From Parietaria judaica (Eukaryota; Streptophyta; Magnoliopsida; Rosales; Urticaceae), in NCBI GenBank assembly GCA_954871525.1, contig OX940862.1, positions 12,544,501 to 12,608,500 on the forward strand: a stretch of DNA of 64,000 nucleotides, read 5' to 3'. Below, in pieces: positions 48,593 through 61,376 of the stretch. A program made the position numbers and the translations under genes. The notes below the pieces were generated by a model. It worked only from the letters and a program-made list of their open reading frames with translations, was not told where the DNA came from and did no database searches. Within the stretch, counting starts at the first letter, position 1, and every line of letters starts with the position of its first letter.

Positions 48593-50508
48593 CGCGAACT
48601 GTTCCCGCCCTCGTCCTTTTTCGGTCCGACGACCCTCTTCGCCTTCCTCACCGTCCCTCCAAAAAAATGAACCACGGCGATGAACCTCTTAATTATGGTG
48701 GAACCCGCCTCGACACTCAAGCAACCGATCACAGCCTTAACTTCAGCAAGCCTCCCCTCCATTATCTCCTCCTGTTCCTTGGAGGCCGAGATCATCCACG
48801 ATAATTCCAACGGAAAACCCGAGATCTTGACCCCGAGACGGACCAAAGCCGTCCTCATCTCCACCAAGCTCTGCTCCTCGTCCCCGGACCGCTCGATCTC
48901 CGCCATCCACTCCAGGAGGTTCTGGCACCCTCCCCGCCTCGAAGCCTCCATTTCTTTTCCCCACATGAACCCGGTGAACTCCCAGACCCGGACGCAGTAG
49001 GAGTCGAGGGGCTCGGCGCCGCGTCTCGGGACGTCGTACTTGAAGTACTTGCGCTCAAGCTCGGCGGCCTCGTGATTTAGGGACTGTACCACCTCGAACT
49101 CTGCCTTCATGGCGAGCAGCTCCTTCTTGGAGGTTGTTCCGGAGTCGGAGCTAAGGGCACGGCGCGTGATTTCCGCCACCGCGCAGTTACTTCTGTGCCG
49201 GAGCTCCTGGATTCCGTGCAAATCCACGTTCCAAATTCTTTTCACCGTTGAGCTGAAGGTCTTCTTCGAAAAATTTTCGCGCTGAGAGTCTGTCCGGAAA
49301 ATTTTGACCTTGAAGCGAATCGCGGGGAGCTTGTCCTTGAACACGTTCTCTGTCATAGCGCGTGCCATGGAAGGGGACAGGGAGATCTCTGTAAAGACCG
49401 GCCAGTACGGGTACCAGAATATAACCTCCACCCGGAGAATCTCCACCGTGATCATCCAAAACAGAACCGCCGCGTCCTCGGCCCATTGCGAATTGTTCCC
49501 GCCTTCGTCCTTTTTCGGTCCGACGACCCTCTTCGCCTTCCTCACCGTCCCTCCGAAAAGATCAACCACGGCGATGAACCTCTTAATTATGGTGGAACCC
49601 GCCTCGACACTCAAGCAGCCGATCACAGCCTTAACTTAAGCAAGCCTCCCCTCCATGATCTCCTCCTCTTCCTTGGAGGCCGAGATCATCCACAATAATT
49701 CCAACAGAAAACCCGAGATCTTGACCCCGAGACGGACCAAAGCCGTCCTCATCTCCACCAAGCTCTGCTCCTCGTCCCCGGACCGCTCGATCTCCGCCAT
49801 CCACTCCAGGAGGTTCTGGCGCACTCCCCGCAGCGAAGCCTCCGCTTCTTTTCCCCACATGAACCCGGTGAACTCCCGGACCCGGACGCAGTAGGAGTCG
49901 AGGGGCTCGGCGCCGCGTCTCGGGACGTCGTACTTGAAGTACTTGCGCTCGAGCTCGGCGGCCTCGTGATTTAGGGACTGTACCACCTCGAACTCTGCCT
50001 TCATGGCGAGCAGCTCCTTCTTGGAGGTTGTTCCGGAGTCGGAGCTAAGGGCACGGCGCGTGATTTCCGCCACCGCGCAGTAACTTCTGTACCGGAGCTC
50101 CTGGATTCCGTGCAAATCCACGTTCCAAATTCTTTTCACCGTTGAGCTGAAGGTCTTCTTCGGAAAATTTTCGCGCTGAGAGTCCGTCCGGAAATTTTTG
50201 ACCTTGAAGCGAATCGCGGGGAGCTTGTCCTTGAACACGTTTTCCGTCAATGCGCCTGCCATGGAAGGGGACAGGGAGATATCTGTAAAGTCCGGCCAGT
50301 ATGGGTACCGGAATATAACCTCCACCCGGAGAATCTCCACCGTGATCATCCAAAACAGCACCGCCGCGTCCTCGGCCCAATGCGAACTGTTCCCGCCCTC
50401 GTTCTTTTTCGGTCCGACGACCCTCTTCGCCTTCCTCACCGTCCCTCCGAAAAGATCAACCACGGCGATGAACCTCTTAATTATGGTGGAACCCGCCTCG
50501 ACACTCAA
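48349..50508 (-). pseudogene. Decaying repeat units 5-7 of the array
   Basis: Same frame as the 1249-codon run, but interrupted by a TGA at about 50509, a TAA at about 49635 (GCTGAA to GCTTAA) and then a one-base deletion near 48432 that shifts frame and ends at 48349. The protein between stops is still close to the other units, so the lesions are recent. Confidence 0.75.
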
Positions 50509-53500
50509 TCATCCGATCACAGCCTTAACTTCAGCAAGCCTCCCCTCCATGATCTCAACTTGTTCCTTGGAGGCCGAGATCATCCACAATAATTCCAACA
50601 GAAAACCCGAGATCTTGACCCCGAGACGGACCAAAGCCGTCCTCATCTCCACCAAGCTCTGCTCCTCGTCCCCGGACCGCTCGATCTCCGCCATCCACTC
50701 CAGGAGGTTCTGGCGCACTCCCCGCCGCGAAGCCTCCGCTTCTTTTCCCCACATGAACCCGGTGAACTCCCGGACCCGGACGCAGTAGGAGTCGAGGGGC
50801 TCGGCGCTGCGTCTCGGGACGTCGTACTTGAAGTACTTGCGCTCGAGCTCGGCGGCCTCGTGATTTAGGGATTGTACCACCTCGAACTCTGCCTTCATGG
50901 CGAGCAGCTCCTTCTTGGAGGTTGTTCCGGAGTCGGAGCTAAGGGCACGGCGTGTGATTTCCGCCACCGCGCAGTTACTTCTGTGCCGGAGCTCCTGGAT
51001 TCCGTGCAAATCCACGTTCCAAATTCTTTTCACCGTTGAGCTGAAGGTCTTCTTCGGAAAATTTTCGCGCTGATAGTCCGTCCGGAAATTTTTGACCTTG
51101 AAGCGAATCGCGGGGAGCTTGTCCTTGAACACGTTCTCCTTCAAAGCGCTTGCCATGGAAGGGGACAGGGAGATCTCTGTAAAGTCCGGCCAGTACGGGT
51201 ACCGGAATATAACCTCCACCCGGAGAATCTCCACCGTGATCATCCAAAACAGCACCGCCGCGTCCTCGGCCCAATGCGAACTGTTCCCGCCCTCGTTCTT
51301 TTTCGGTCCGACGACCCTCTTCGCCTTCCTCACCGTCCCTCCGAAAAGATCAACCACGGCGATGAACCTCTTAATTATGGTGGAACCCGCTTTCACACTC
51401 AAGCAGCCGATCACAGCCTTAACTTCAGCAAGCCTCCCCTCCATGATCTCCTCCTGTTCTTTGGAGGCCGAGATCATCCACAATAATTCCAACAGAAAAC
51501 CCAAGATCTTGACCCCGAGACGGACCAAAGCCGTCCTCATCTCCACCAAGCTCTGCTCCTCGTCCCCGGACCGCTCGATCTCCGCCATCCACTCCAGGAG
51601 GTTCTGGCGCCCTCCCCGCCGCGAAGCCTCCGCTTCTTCTCCCCACATGAACCCGGTGAACTCCCGGACCCGGACGCAGTAGGAGTCGAGGGGCTCGGCG
51701 CCGCGTCTCGGGACGTTGTACTTGAAGTACTTGCGCTCGAGCTCGGCGGCCTCGTGATTTAGGGACTGTACCACCTCGAACTCTGCCTTCATGGCGAGCA
51801 GCTCCTTCTTGGAGGTTGTTCCGGAGTCGGAGCTAAGGGCACGGCGCGTGATTTCCGCCACCGCGCAGTTACTTCTGTGCCGGAGCTCCTGGATTCCGTG
51901 CAAATCCACGTTCCAAATTCTTTTCACCGTTGAGCTGAAGGTCTTCTTCGGAAAATTTTCGCGCTGAGAGCCCGTCCGGAAATTTTTGACCTTGAAGCGA
52001 ATCGCGGGGAGCTTGTCCTTGAACACGTTCTCCGTCAAAGCGCGTGCCATGGAAGGGGACAAGGAGATCTCTGTAAAGTCCGGCCAGTACGGGTACCGGA
52101 ATATAACCTCCACCCGGAGAATCTCCACCGTGATCATCCAAATCAGCACCGCCGCGTCCTCGGCCCAATGCAAACTGTTCCCGCCCTCGTTCTTTTTCGG
52201 TCCGACGACCCTCTTCGCCTTCCTCACCGTCCCTCCGAAAAGATCAACCACGGCGATGAACCTCTTAATTATGGTGGAACCCGCCTCGACACTCAAGCAG
52301 CCGATCACAGCCTTAACTTCAGCAAGCCTCCTCTCCATGATCTCAACCTGTTCCTTGGAGGCCGAGATCATCCACAATAATTCCAACAGAAAACTCGAGA
52401 TCTTGACCCCGAGACGGACCAAAGCCGTCCTCATCTCCACCATGCTCTGCTCCTCGTCCCCGGACCGCTCGATCTCTGCCATCCACTCCAGGAGGTTCTG
52501 GCGCACTCCCTGCCGCGAAGCCTCCGCTTCTTTTCCCCACATGAACCCGGTGAACTCTCGGACCCGGACGCAGTAGGAGTCGAGGGGCTCGGCGCCGCGT
52601 CTCGGGACGTCGTACTTGAAGTACTTGCGCTCGAGCTCGGCGGCCTCGTGATTTAGGGACTGTACCACCTCGAACTCTGCCTTCATGGCGAGCAGCTCCT
52701 TCTTGGAGGTTGTTCCGGAGTCGGAGCTAAGGGCACGGCGCGTGATTTCCGCCACCGCGCAGTTACTTCTGTGCCGGAGCTCCTGGATTCCGTGCAAATC
52801 CACGTTCCAAATTCTTTTCACCGTTGAGCTGAAGGTCTTCTTGGGATAATTTTCGCGCTGAGAGTCCGTCCGGAAATTTTTGACCTTGAAATGAATCGCG
52901 GGGAGCTTGTCCTTGAACACGTTCTCCGTCAAAGCGCGTACCATGGAATGGGACAGGGAGATCTCTGTAAAGTCCGGCCAGTACGGGTACCGGAATATAA
53001 CCTCCACCCGGAGAATCTCCACCGTGATCATCCAACACAGCACCGCCGCGTCCTCGGCCCATTGCGAACTGTTCCCGCCCTCGTCCTTTTTCGGTTCGAC
53101 GACCCTCTTCGCCTTCCTCACCGTCCCTCCGAAAAGATCAACCACGGCGATGAACCTCTTAATTATGGTGGAACCCGCCTCGACACTCAAGCAGCCGATC
53201 ACAGCCTTAACTTCAGCAAGCCTCCCCTCCATGATCTCCTCCTGTTCCTTGGAGGCCGAGATCATCCACAATAATTCCAACAGAAAACCCGAGATGTTGA
53301 CCCCGAGACGGACCAAAGCCGTCCTCATCTCCACCAAGCTCTGCTCATCGTCCCCGGACCGCTCGATCTCCGCCATCCACTCCAGGAGGTTCTGGCGCCC
53401 TCCCCGCCGCGAAGCCTCCGCTTCTTCTCCCCACATGAACCTGGTGAACTCCCGGACCCGGACGCAGTAGGAGTCGAGGGGCTCGGCGCCGCGTCTCGGG

Positions 53501-54258
53501 ACATCGTACTTGAAGTACTTGCGCTCGAGCTCGGCGGCCTCGTGATTTAGGGACTGTACCACCTCGAACTCTGCTTTCATGGCGAGCAGCTCCTTCTTGG
53601 AGGTTGTTCCGGAGTCGGATCTAAGAGCACGGCGCGTGATTTCCGCCACCGCGCAGTTACTTCTGTGCCGGAGCTCCTGGATTCCGTGCAAATCCACGTT
53701 CCAAATTCTATTCACCGTTGAGCTGAAGGTTTTCTTCGGAAAATTTTCGCGCTGAGAGTATGTCCGGAAATTTTTGACCTTGAAGCGAATCGCGGGGAGC
53801 TTGTCCTTGAACACGTTCTCCGTCAAAGCGCGTGCCATGGAAGAGGACAGGGAGATCTCTGTAAAGTCCGGCCAGTACGGGTAACGGAATATAACCTCCA
53901 CCCGGAGAATCTCCACCGTGATCATCCAAAACAGCACCGCCGCGTCCTCGGCCCATTGCGAACTGTTACCGCCCTCGTCCTTTTTTGGTCCGACGACCCT
54001 CTTCGCCTTCTTCACCGTCTCTCCGAAAAGATCAACCACGGCGATGAACCTCTTATTTATGGTGGAACCCGCTTCGACACTCAAGCAGCCGATCACAGCC
54101 TTAACTTCAGCAAGCCTCTCCTCCTGTTCCTTGGAGGCCGAGATCATCCACAATAATTCCAACAGAAAACCCGAGATGTTGACCCCGAGACGGACCAAAG
54201 CCGTCCTCATTTCCACTAAGCTCTGCTCCTCGTCCCCGGACCGCTCGATCTCTGCCAT
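50509..54258 (-). CDS. Uninterrupted 1249-codon frame across repeat units
   Basis: This frame runs through more than four units without a stop. One unit reads approximately: MAEIERSGDEEQSLVEMRTA..., VKAVIGCLSVEAGSTIIKRF..., WAEDAAVLFWMITVEILRVE..., a basic stretch FKDKLPAIRFKVKNFRTDSQ, IWNVDLHGIQELRHRSN, EFEVVQSLNHEAAELERKYF and ending EFTGFMWG(K/E)EAEASRRG. I do not recognise the family. The composition is mostly helical, with two moderately hydrophobic segments. The first Met at 54258 is internal to the repeat, so the natural start may be elsewhere. It ends at a TGA near 50509 where other units read TGC. Confidence 0.5.
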   Translation of the reverse strand: MAEIERSGDEEQSLVEMRTALVRLGVNISGFLLELLWMISASKEQEERLAEVKAVIGCLSVEAGSTINKRFIAVVDLFGETVKKAKRVVGPKKDEGGNSSQWAEDAAVLFWMITVEILRVEVIFRYPYWPDFTEISLSSSMARALTENVFKDKLPAIRFKVKNFRTYSQRENFPKKTFSSTVNRIWNVDLHGIQELRHRSNCAVAEITRRALRSDSGTTSKKELLAMKAEFEVVQSLNHEAAELERKYFKYDVPRRGAEPLDSYCVRVREFTRFMWGEEAEASRRGGRQNLLEWMAEIERSGDDEQSLVEMRTALVRLGVNISGFLLELLWMISASKEQEEIMEGRLAEVKAVIGCLSVEAGSTIIKRFIAVVDLFGGTVRKAKRVVEPKKDEGGNSSQWAEDAAVLCWMITVEILRVEVIFRYPYWPDFTEISLSHSMVRALTENVFKDKLPAIHFKVKNFRTDSQRENYPKKTFSSTVKRIWNVDLHGIQELRHRSNCAVAEITRRALSSDSGTTSKKELLAMKAEFEVVQSLNHEAAELERKYFKYDVPRRGAEPLDSYCVRVREFTGFMWGKEAEASRQGVRQNLLEWMAEIERSGDEEQSMVEMRTALVRLGVKISSFLLELLWMISASKEQVEIMERRLAEVKAVIGCLSVEAGSTIIKRFIAVVDLFGGTVRKAKRVVGPKKNEGGNSLHWAEDAAVLIWMITVEILRVEVIFRYPYWPDFTEISLSPSMARALTENVFKDKLPAIRFKVKNFRTGSQRENFPKKTFSSTVKRIWNVDLHGIQELRHRSNCAVAEITRRALSSDSGTTSKKELLAMKAEFEVVQSLNHEAAELERKYFKYNVPRRGAEPLDSYCVRVREFTGFMWGEEAEASRRGGRQNLLEWMAEIERSGDEEQSLVEMRTALVRLGVKILGFLLELLWMISASKEQEEIMEGRLAEVKAVIGCLSVKAGSTIIKRFIAVVDLFGGTVRKAKRVVGPKKNEGGNSSHWAEDAAVLFWMITVEILRVEVIFRYPYWPDFTEISLSPSMASALKENVFKDKLPAIRFKVKNFRTDYQRENFPKKTFSSTVKRIWNVDLHGIQELRHRSNCAVAEITRRALSSDSGTTSKKELLAMKAEFEVVQSLNHEAAELERKYFKYDVPRRSAEPLDSYCVRVREFTGFMWGKEAEASRRGVRQNLLEWMAEIERSGDEEQSLVEMRTALVRLGVKISGFLLELLWMISASKEQVEIMEGRLAEVKAVIG

Positions 54259-54303
54259 CCACTCCAGGAGGTTCTGGCGCCCTCCCCGCCGCGAAGCCTG
54301 CGC

Positions 54304-54741
54304 TTATTCTCCCCACATGAACCCGGTGAACTCCCGGACCCGGACGCAGTAGGAGTCGAGGGGCTCGGCGCCGCGTCTCGGGACGTCGTACTTGAAGTAC
54401 TTGCGCTCGAGCTCGGCGGCCTCGTGATTTAGGGACTGTACCACCTCGAACTCTGCCTTCATGGCGAGCAGCTCCTTCTTGGAGGTTGTTCCGGAGTCGG
54501 AGCTAAGGGCACGGCGCGTGATTTCCGCCACCGCGCAGTTACTTCTGTGCCGGAGCTCCTGGATTCCGTGGAGAACGGTTAGATAGCGGTCGTCGGCAAG
54601 GGCCATCACGTAAAGCAGCCGCTCGTTTGCCCTCTTTGTCGACTCGCTCAGATTCTTGATGACGGTGAGGAGCTCATTCTCCAGCTTCGTCTTCTCGAGC
54701 TCCTCTTCTTCCACCAGCTTCTTCTTGGCCATGGCGTCCAC
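54304..54741 (-). CDS. Unique N-terminal exon fused to first repeat unit (145 aa)
   Basis: Starts MDAMAKKKLVEEEELEKTKL with a charged heptad-like coiled coil (about residues 5-45), then a unique ADDRYLTVL that joins the repeat at HGIQELRHRSN and continues to EFTGFMWGE, where a TAA stops it. Other units have GAA at this codon, so one C-to-A change on the plus strand (near 54306) separates this head from the rest of the array. The upstream leader has GA-rich direct repeats. This looks like the original gene's 5' end, with the array produced by amplification of the part downstream of residue ~57. Family not recognised. Confidence 0.55.
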   Translation of the reverse strand: MDAMAKKKLVEEEELEKTKLENELLTVIKNLSESTKRANERLLYVMALADDRYLTVLHGIQELRHRSNCAVAEITRRALSSDSGTTSKKELLAMKAEFEVVQSLNHEAAELERKYFKYDVPRRGAEPLDSYCVRVREFTGFMWGE

Positions 54742-56379
54742 TTTCTTGGGAGAGAGATAGGAGAGAGAAAGGTGTATCAGAGTATCAGAGTGAGGGAGAA
54801 AGGTGTATCAGAGTGAGAGAGAATGGAATTGGAAAGTTCCAGAGCTGATTCGGTTAGGTATTAGATAGGAGAGAGAAGAAGAAGAGAAAATGGAATTGGA
54901 AAGTTCCAGATCTGATTTCTTATTTGAATTGGAGCTTAGGTGTATCCAGCTGGCTAGGTGACGTGGCAGAGAGAGAGAAAGGTGTATCAGAGTGAGAGAG
55001 ACGTTGCTTGGTTAGCTATTTGTCGTTTAAATTCAGCGTCGTTTAGTTTTATCAAGGTGTACTCTCATTGTCGTTTTTCAAATGAGCGCGCTTGTCTGTA
55101 CAGTGTCGTTTCTAACGCTTTTTTTTTATTTTTTATTGTAAAGTGCATATTTTTCTTTCAAAAACGTGTTTTTTGTATCGATAAATTTTCAGAAATATTA
55201 AATATTCATAAAATTATACTATTACAATCAATAAATTTTGTTCTATAATCGAAATAATTAATTTATCAAATAAAAGTTTAGTAATTTTAATCAATATCAA
55301 AGTCATAAAAGATATTATTTAATTAATAAAAGATATTATTTAGTAATAATTTAACTAATAGATTAGGAATATATATATATATATATATAAATAAAGACAG
55401 TTTTACAAGTATGACATGGCATGATCAAAAGCAAGGTTCTAAATATCGATATCGATATCGTTTCGCACTCTCCAATTTACGGATATATCGCTTGCCGACG
55501 GGCATGCCGATGGATAAATCCGAAGAAAAAGATATATCGCTTGCCCAGAATATCGCATAATTTAGTGGATGTATCGCATGCCGATCGAAATATCGACGGA
55601 TACTTTCAAAAATATTTTTAGTATTTCAATCATATTTTTATATAGTTTCTAAATTACCAATTTAATAAATATGACACATAGTTATAGCCTAGAAAACACA
55701 CTCATAAATCATAATATAACACAAACATATAACATAAAAGTCATACCTAGATAACATAATGTCGACATAACAGAAAATAAGCTAGACATTATAATAAAGT
55801 CATAGAGTACAAACATAATTATAAAGCACGATTTTAAATGCCGATATCGATGTCGTTTCGCACTCTCTAGTTTATGGATATATCGACGCTTGCCGACGGA
55901 TAAATGAGAAGAAATTGATATATCGATTTCTAATGAATATCGTATCGCATCTCTCATTTTCCGGGAACGTCGTGGATATATCGAGGACATATCCGGATAT
56001 TTAAAGCCATGATCAAAAGCAAAGAAACGTGAATTCCTATTTTCTCATATTTTTTGTTTTTTAGAATTATTCCTCACTCAAATGGTATTGAATTAATGAA
56101 TATTAAATACTCCCAACATATCATCTCTAATGCAATGTAATTTTCGATTGCATATACTGGACTGATATTGAACAAAGAATATTAAATACACAATAAATTG
56201 AAAATGCTAAAGTATATTTTGCTATTCCCTTGATATTCAGCTAATACTTTTTAGGTTGTTTAATATATTCTTTAGTTTAGTATTTTCTCTTATTAATATG
56301 TAGGTTTTATTTTTATTTTTATGTAATATGTCAGGTTTATATTTCGTATCATTTTATTTTTTGTGTATTTTTCTTATAT

Positions 56380-56416
<37 letters not shown>
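54742..56416. other. Intergenic region upstream of the array
   Basis: Contains the presumed promoter and leader of the array gene, with direct repeats of GAGAGAAAGGTGTATCAGAGT (54766-54820 and near 54975) and of AATGGAATTGGAAAGTTCCAGA (about 54823 and 54888). TGTCGTTT occurs at 55021, 55069 and 55104. A segment bounded by 15-bp direct repeats lies at 55420-56022. Confidence 0.5.
55420..56022. mobile_element. Insertion-like segment bounded by 15-bp direct repeats
   Basis: CATGATCAAAAGCAA occurs at 55420-55434 and 56008-56022. Between them are two diverged copies of a TATCGATATCG-rich block (about 55440-55610 and 55830-56000), both containing TCGTTTCGCACTCTC and GGATATATCG. Long target duplications of this size are typical of LINE/SINE-type insertions, but no coding region or poly(A) tail is obvious. 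Confidence 0.4.
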
Positions 56417-56420
<4 letters not shown>

Positions 56421-58308
56421 GAAACTTTGAAAAATGACCCCCAAAAAGACACTTATTTCGGTTTTGTTCCCCAATTTTTTGTTTCTGAAAAATTATTCCC
56501 CAAACTGTCTCTGAATTTTTTTATTCCTAAAATACATTTTTTACCAAACTATCTAATTTCAAGAGTAAAACTATCCAACTTAATAGGAAAAACTGTCCAA
56601 CATAAACAAACTGTCTACCGCGAAAGTGAAAACTGTCTAACTCCAAGTAATAAACTGTCTAACTTAATATATGTTTTATTGACGGGGGATAAAACTATCC
56701 TTCTTGACCCTAACTTATCAAAGTGTCTAACTTCGCGAAACAAACTATCCAACTCGGTGAAGAAAATTGTCCAAAAGGACTTGCAATATTTAGTGAAACA
56801 TCAAACTGTCTAACTTGAAGGGTCAAATTGTCCGACTTAATGGGGAAAACTATCCAACTAAACAAATTGTCTAACCTAGAAGAGAAAACTGTCTAACTCC
56901 AAGTATTAAACTGTCTAACTTAATAAATTATGTTTTATTGACGGGGGATAAAACTATCCTTCTTGACCCTAACTTATCAAAGTGTCTAACTTCACCAAAG
57001 AAACTATCCAACTCGGTGAAGAAAACTGTCCGAAAAAACTTGCACTATTTAGTGAAACATCAAACAGTTTAACTTGAAGGGTAAAACTGTCCGACTTAAC
57101 GGGGAAAACTATCCAACTAAACAAACTGTCTAACCTAGATGAGAAAACAGTCTAACTCCAAGTATCAAACTGTCTAACTTAATAAATTATGTTTTATGTA
57201 CGGGGGATAAAACTATCCTTCTTGACCCTAACTTATCAAAGTGTCTAACTTCACCACAAAAATTATCCAACTCGGTGAAGAAAACTGTCCAAAAAAACTT
57301 GCAATATTTAGTGAAACATCAAACTGTCTAACTTGAAGGGTCAAACTGTTCGACTTAACAGGGAAAACTATCCAACCAAACAAACTGTCTATCCCAGAAG
57401 AGAAAACTGCCTAACTTTAAGTATTAAACTGTCTAACTTATTAAATTATGTTTTATTGACGGGGGATAAAACTATCACTCTTGACCCTAACTTATCAAAG
57501 TGTCTAACTTCACCAAAGAAACTATCCAACTCGGCCAATAAAACTGTCCAAAAACTTGCTATCGAACTTAAACAAACTGTCTACCCCGAAAGAGAAAATA
57601 ATCTAACTTCATGTATTAAATTATCTAATTTTAAAAATTATGATTTGATGAGGGGTGGATAAAACTATCCTTATTGACCCTAACTTGTCAAAGTGTGTAA
57701 CTTCACTAAAAAAACTATCCAATTTGGTGAAGAAAATTGTCTACAAAAACTTGCAATATTTTATGGAACATTAAACTGTCTAACTTCAAGAGTAAAACCA
57801 TCAAATTTAACGGGAAAAACTATCCAACTTAAACAAACTGTCTACCCCGAAAGAGAAAACAATCTAACATCGTGTATAAAACTATCCGACACTTTATGAC
57901 GGGGGATAAAACTAACTTCTCGACACTAAGTCGTCAAAGTGTCCAACTTCAAGATGAAAACTATATAACTTTACGAGGAAAACTGTTTACACAAAGTTGC
58001 AATATTTTGAAACCAACCAACTGTCTAACTTCGAGAGGATAACTATCTAACTTTACCCAGAAAACTATCTAACTTCAAACAAACTGTCTACCCCGAAAGA
58101 GAAAACACTCAAACTTGGTATAGAAAACTGTCCACCCGTCAAAACTGTCTACCTTGATAGGAAAAACTGTCAAACTTTATGTAAAAAACTGTCTAAAGGG
58201 TATTTTGGGCAAGAATACAATTTTGGGAATAGTTTTTCAAAAACATTAAATCGGGGAACAAAACCGAAATAAGTGTCTTTTTAGGGGTCATTTTTTAAAG
58301 TTTCCCTT
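56417..58308. mobile_element. TIR element carrying 259-bp tandem repeats
   Basis: Terminal inverted repeats of about 60 bp: the left end AAGGGAAACTTTGAAAAATG... (56417-56476) matches the reverse complement of the right end (58249-58308) with a few differences. Both ends abut TA-rich DNA, so the target duplication is masked. The interior is built from short AAACTGTCTAACTT / AACTATCCAACTT-type motifs organised in ~259-bp units: GACGGGGGATAAAACTATC recurs near 56681, 56940, 57199 and 57458, then in more diverged copies near 57650 and 57898. No transposase is visible. Confidence 0.8.
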
Positions 58309-59518
58309 ATATATAATATATATATATAAGGAGAAACTCGCAAGTGACGTGGCACACTATTATCAAGGTATTGAGAATATGAGAAACTACAAAGTAACTT
58401 AACAATTTAGCATCATGAAATCATTGCATTAGAAATTCTAATTTTCTAAGATTTTGAATTTTTCTAAAATATAATAAAATTCATGCATTAATTAGTGAAA
58501 GAAACTAAATAATCAATAGACCATAGTCCTCACTCAATCCCTTAATTTATAAACATATACGGAAATTAAACTGTACTATTCATTTATTTATTTATTTATT
58601 AATGGAAGTCAGTAAGTAATATCAAGTCAATTCATGTGATTTAAAAAAAAAAAAGAGTCCAGCCTAACAAAATATAATATATATACATAGAAACAATAAT
58701 CTAAAAATATAGATAAAAAAAATACCCATTTATCAGTAAAAAATTTAAAAATCAATATAATATCTATCATATGTAAAATAAAATCTTAAATTCTTTTTTA
58801 AAGATATTGGGTGCGTTTGGCACAGTTTATTTAGCCTTGTTTTTGTTTATAAAATAAACTTAACCGCTATTTAGGTGTTTGGCAAAATTGTTTTTCCAAA
58901 AAACACAAAATCGATTTTGAATTTTTGTACATGAATTGTAAAAGCTAGGATTCGTAGCTTTTGGTTTTTTCTAAAAACAAAAATACGGTTATAGTCTATT
59001 TTAGTCTTTTTAGCCTAAATAATTTTTTTTACCAAACGCTAAAACAGTTTTTGTTACCAACAACAACTGTTTTATAAACAATTTACCAAACACTTGCCGG
59101 TTTTTCTCAAAAACAAATAAACTAAAACTAAAAATAATTTTTGTAAAAATTAGTGCCAAACGGGCCCATTGACGGTTGATGTTTTCAAAAAAATCATATG
59201 ATAATCCGGTAAAAAAACTCAAATCCCAATTATACCCTTACCCGTACCCGTAATCGTACCCTCCCCAGAAAACAAACAAATAAATAAAGAGGTTTGGAGA
59301 CATTCATAGCGACGGCGAGAACAAATCTGCTTCCTAATTCTCGCTTCGATCGAAGACGGCGACGAACCAGAGATTCTTCCTTCTTCTTCTTCTTCAAGTG
59401 ATTCTCGATTTCTCTCGCACTCTTCAGTAAGTTCCCCCAATTTCCAAAACCCTTGCGTTTGAATCGAATCGGAAAGTGTTCAACTCATTCGGTGGTTTGA
59501 TCGATCGGAGCAGCGAAG
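58309..59518. other. Intergenic region upstream of SRP54 pseudogene
   Basis: AT-rich, with a MITE at 58809-59167 and GC-richer leader sequence after 59220. No gene supported on either strand. Confidence 0.5.
58809..59167. mobile_element. Miniature inverted-repeat element (MITE)
   Basis: GGGTGCGTTTGGCAC at the left and GTGCCAAACGGGCCC at the right form 15-bp imperfect terminal inverted repeats around 359 bp of AT-rich DNA with no coding. The outer trinucleotide is ATT on both sides. The ends resemble common plant hAT- or Harbinger-related MITEs; the superfamily is not assigned. Confidence 0.6.

Positions 59519-61376
<1,858 letters not shown>

Larger units (their letters stand above)
47164..54595 (-). 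repeat. Tandem array of eight ~894-bp coding units
   Basis: A landmark ATGAACC(C/T)GGTGAACTC(C/T)C occurs at 47179, 48072, 48965, 49859, 50753, 51647, 52541, 53435 and 54317. Spacings are 893, 893, 894, 894, 894, 894, 894 and 882. The units are nearly identical by eye and GC-rich, unlike the AT-rich flanks. 894 is 298 codons, so unit-to-unit joins keep frame on the minus strand. The 882 unit lacks 12 bases (four codons, in frame). The two 893 units each lack one base (near 48432 and 47588) and shift frame. The 5' (right) edge joins a unique exon at about 54570. Confidence 0.97.

Noticed and set aside
47496..54352. Plus-strand frames of ~196 codons in every array unit
   Set aside because: They repeat only because the unit repeats, while the minus strand holds a much longer continuous frame and joins a coiled-coil head exon. 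Treated as antisense shadows.
56328..57899. Frames in the 259-bp repeat element (e.g. 161 codons)
   Set aside because: They are translations of short repeated motifs without recognisable domains; no transposase signature.
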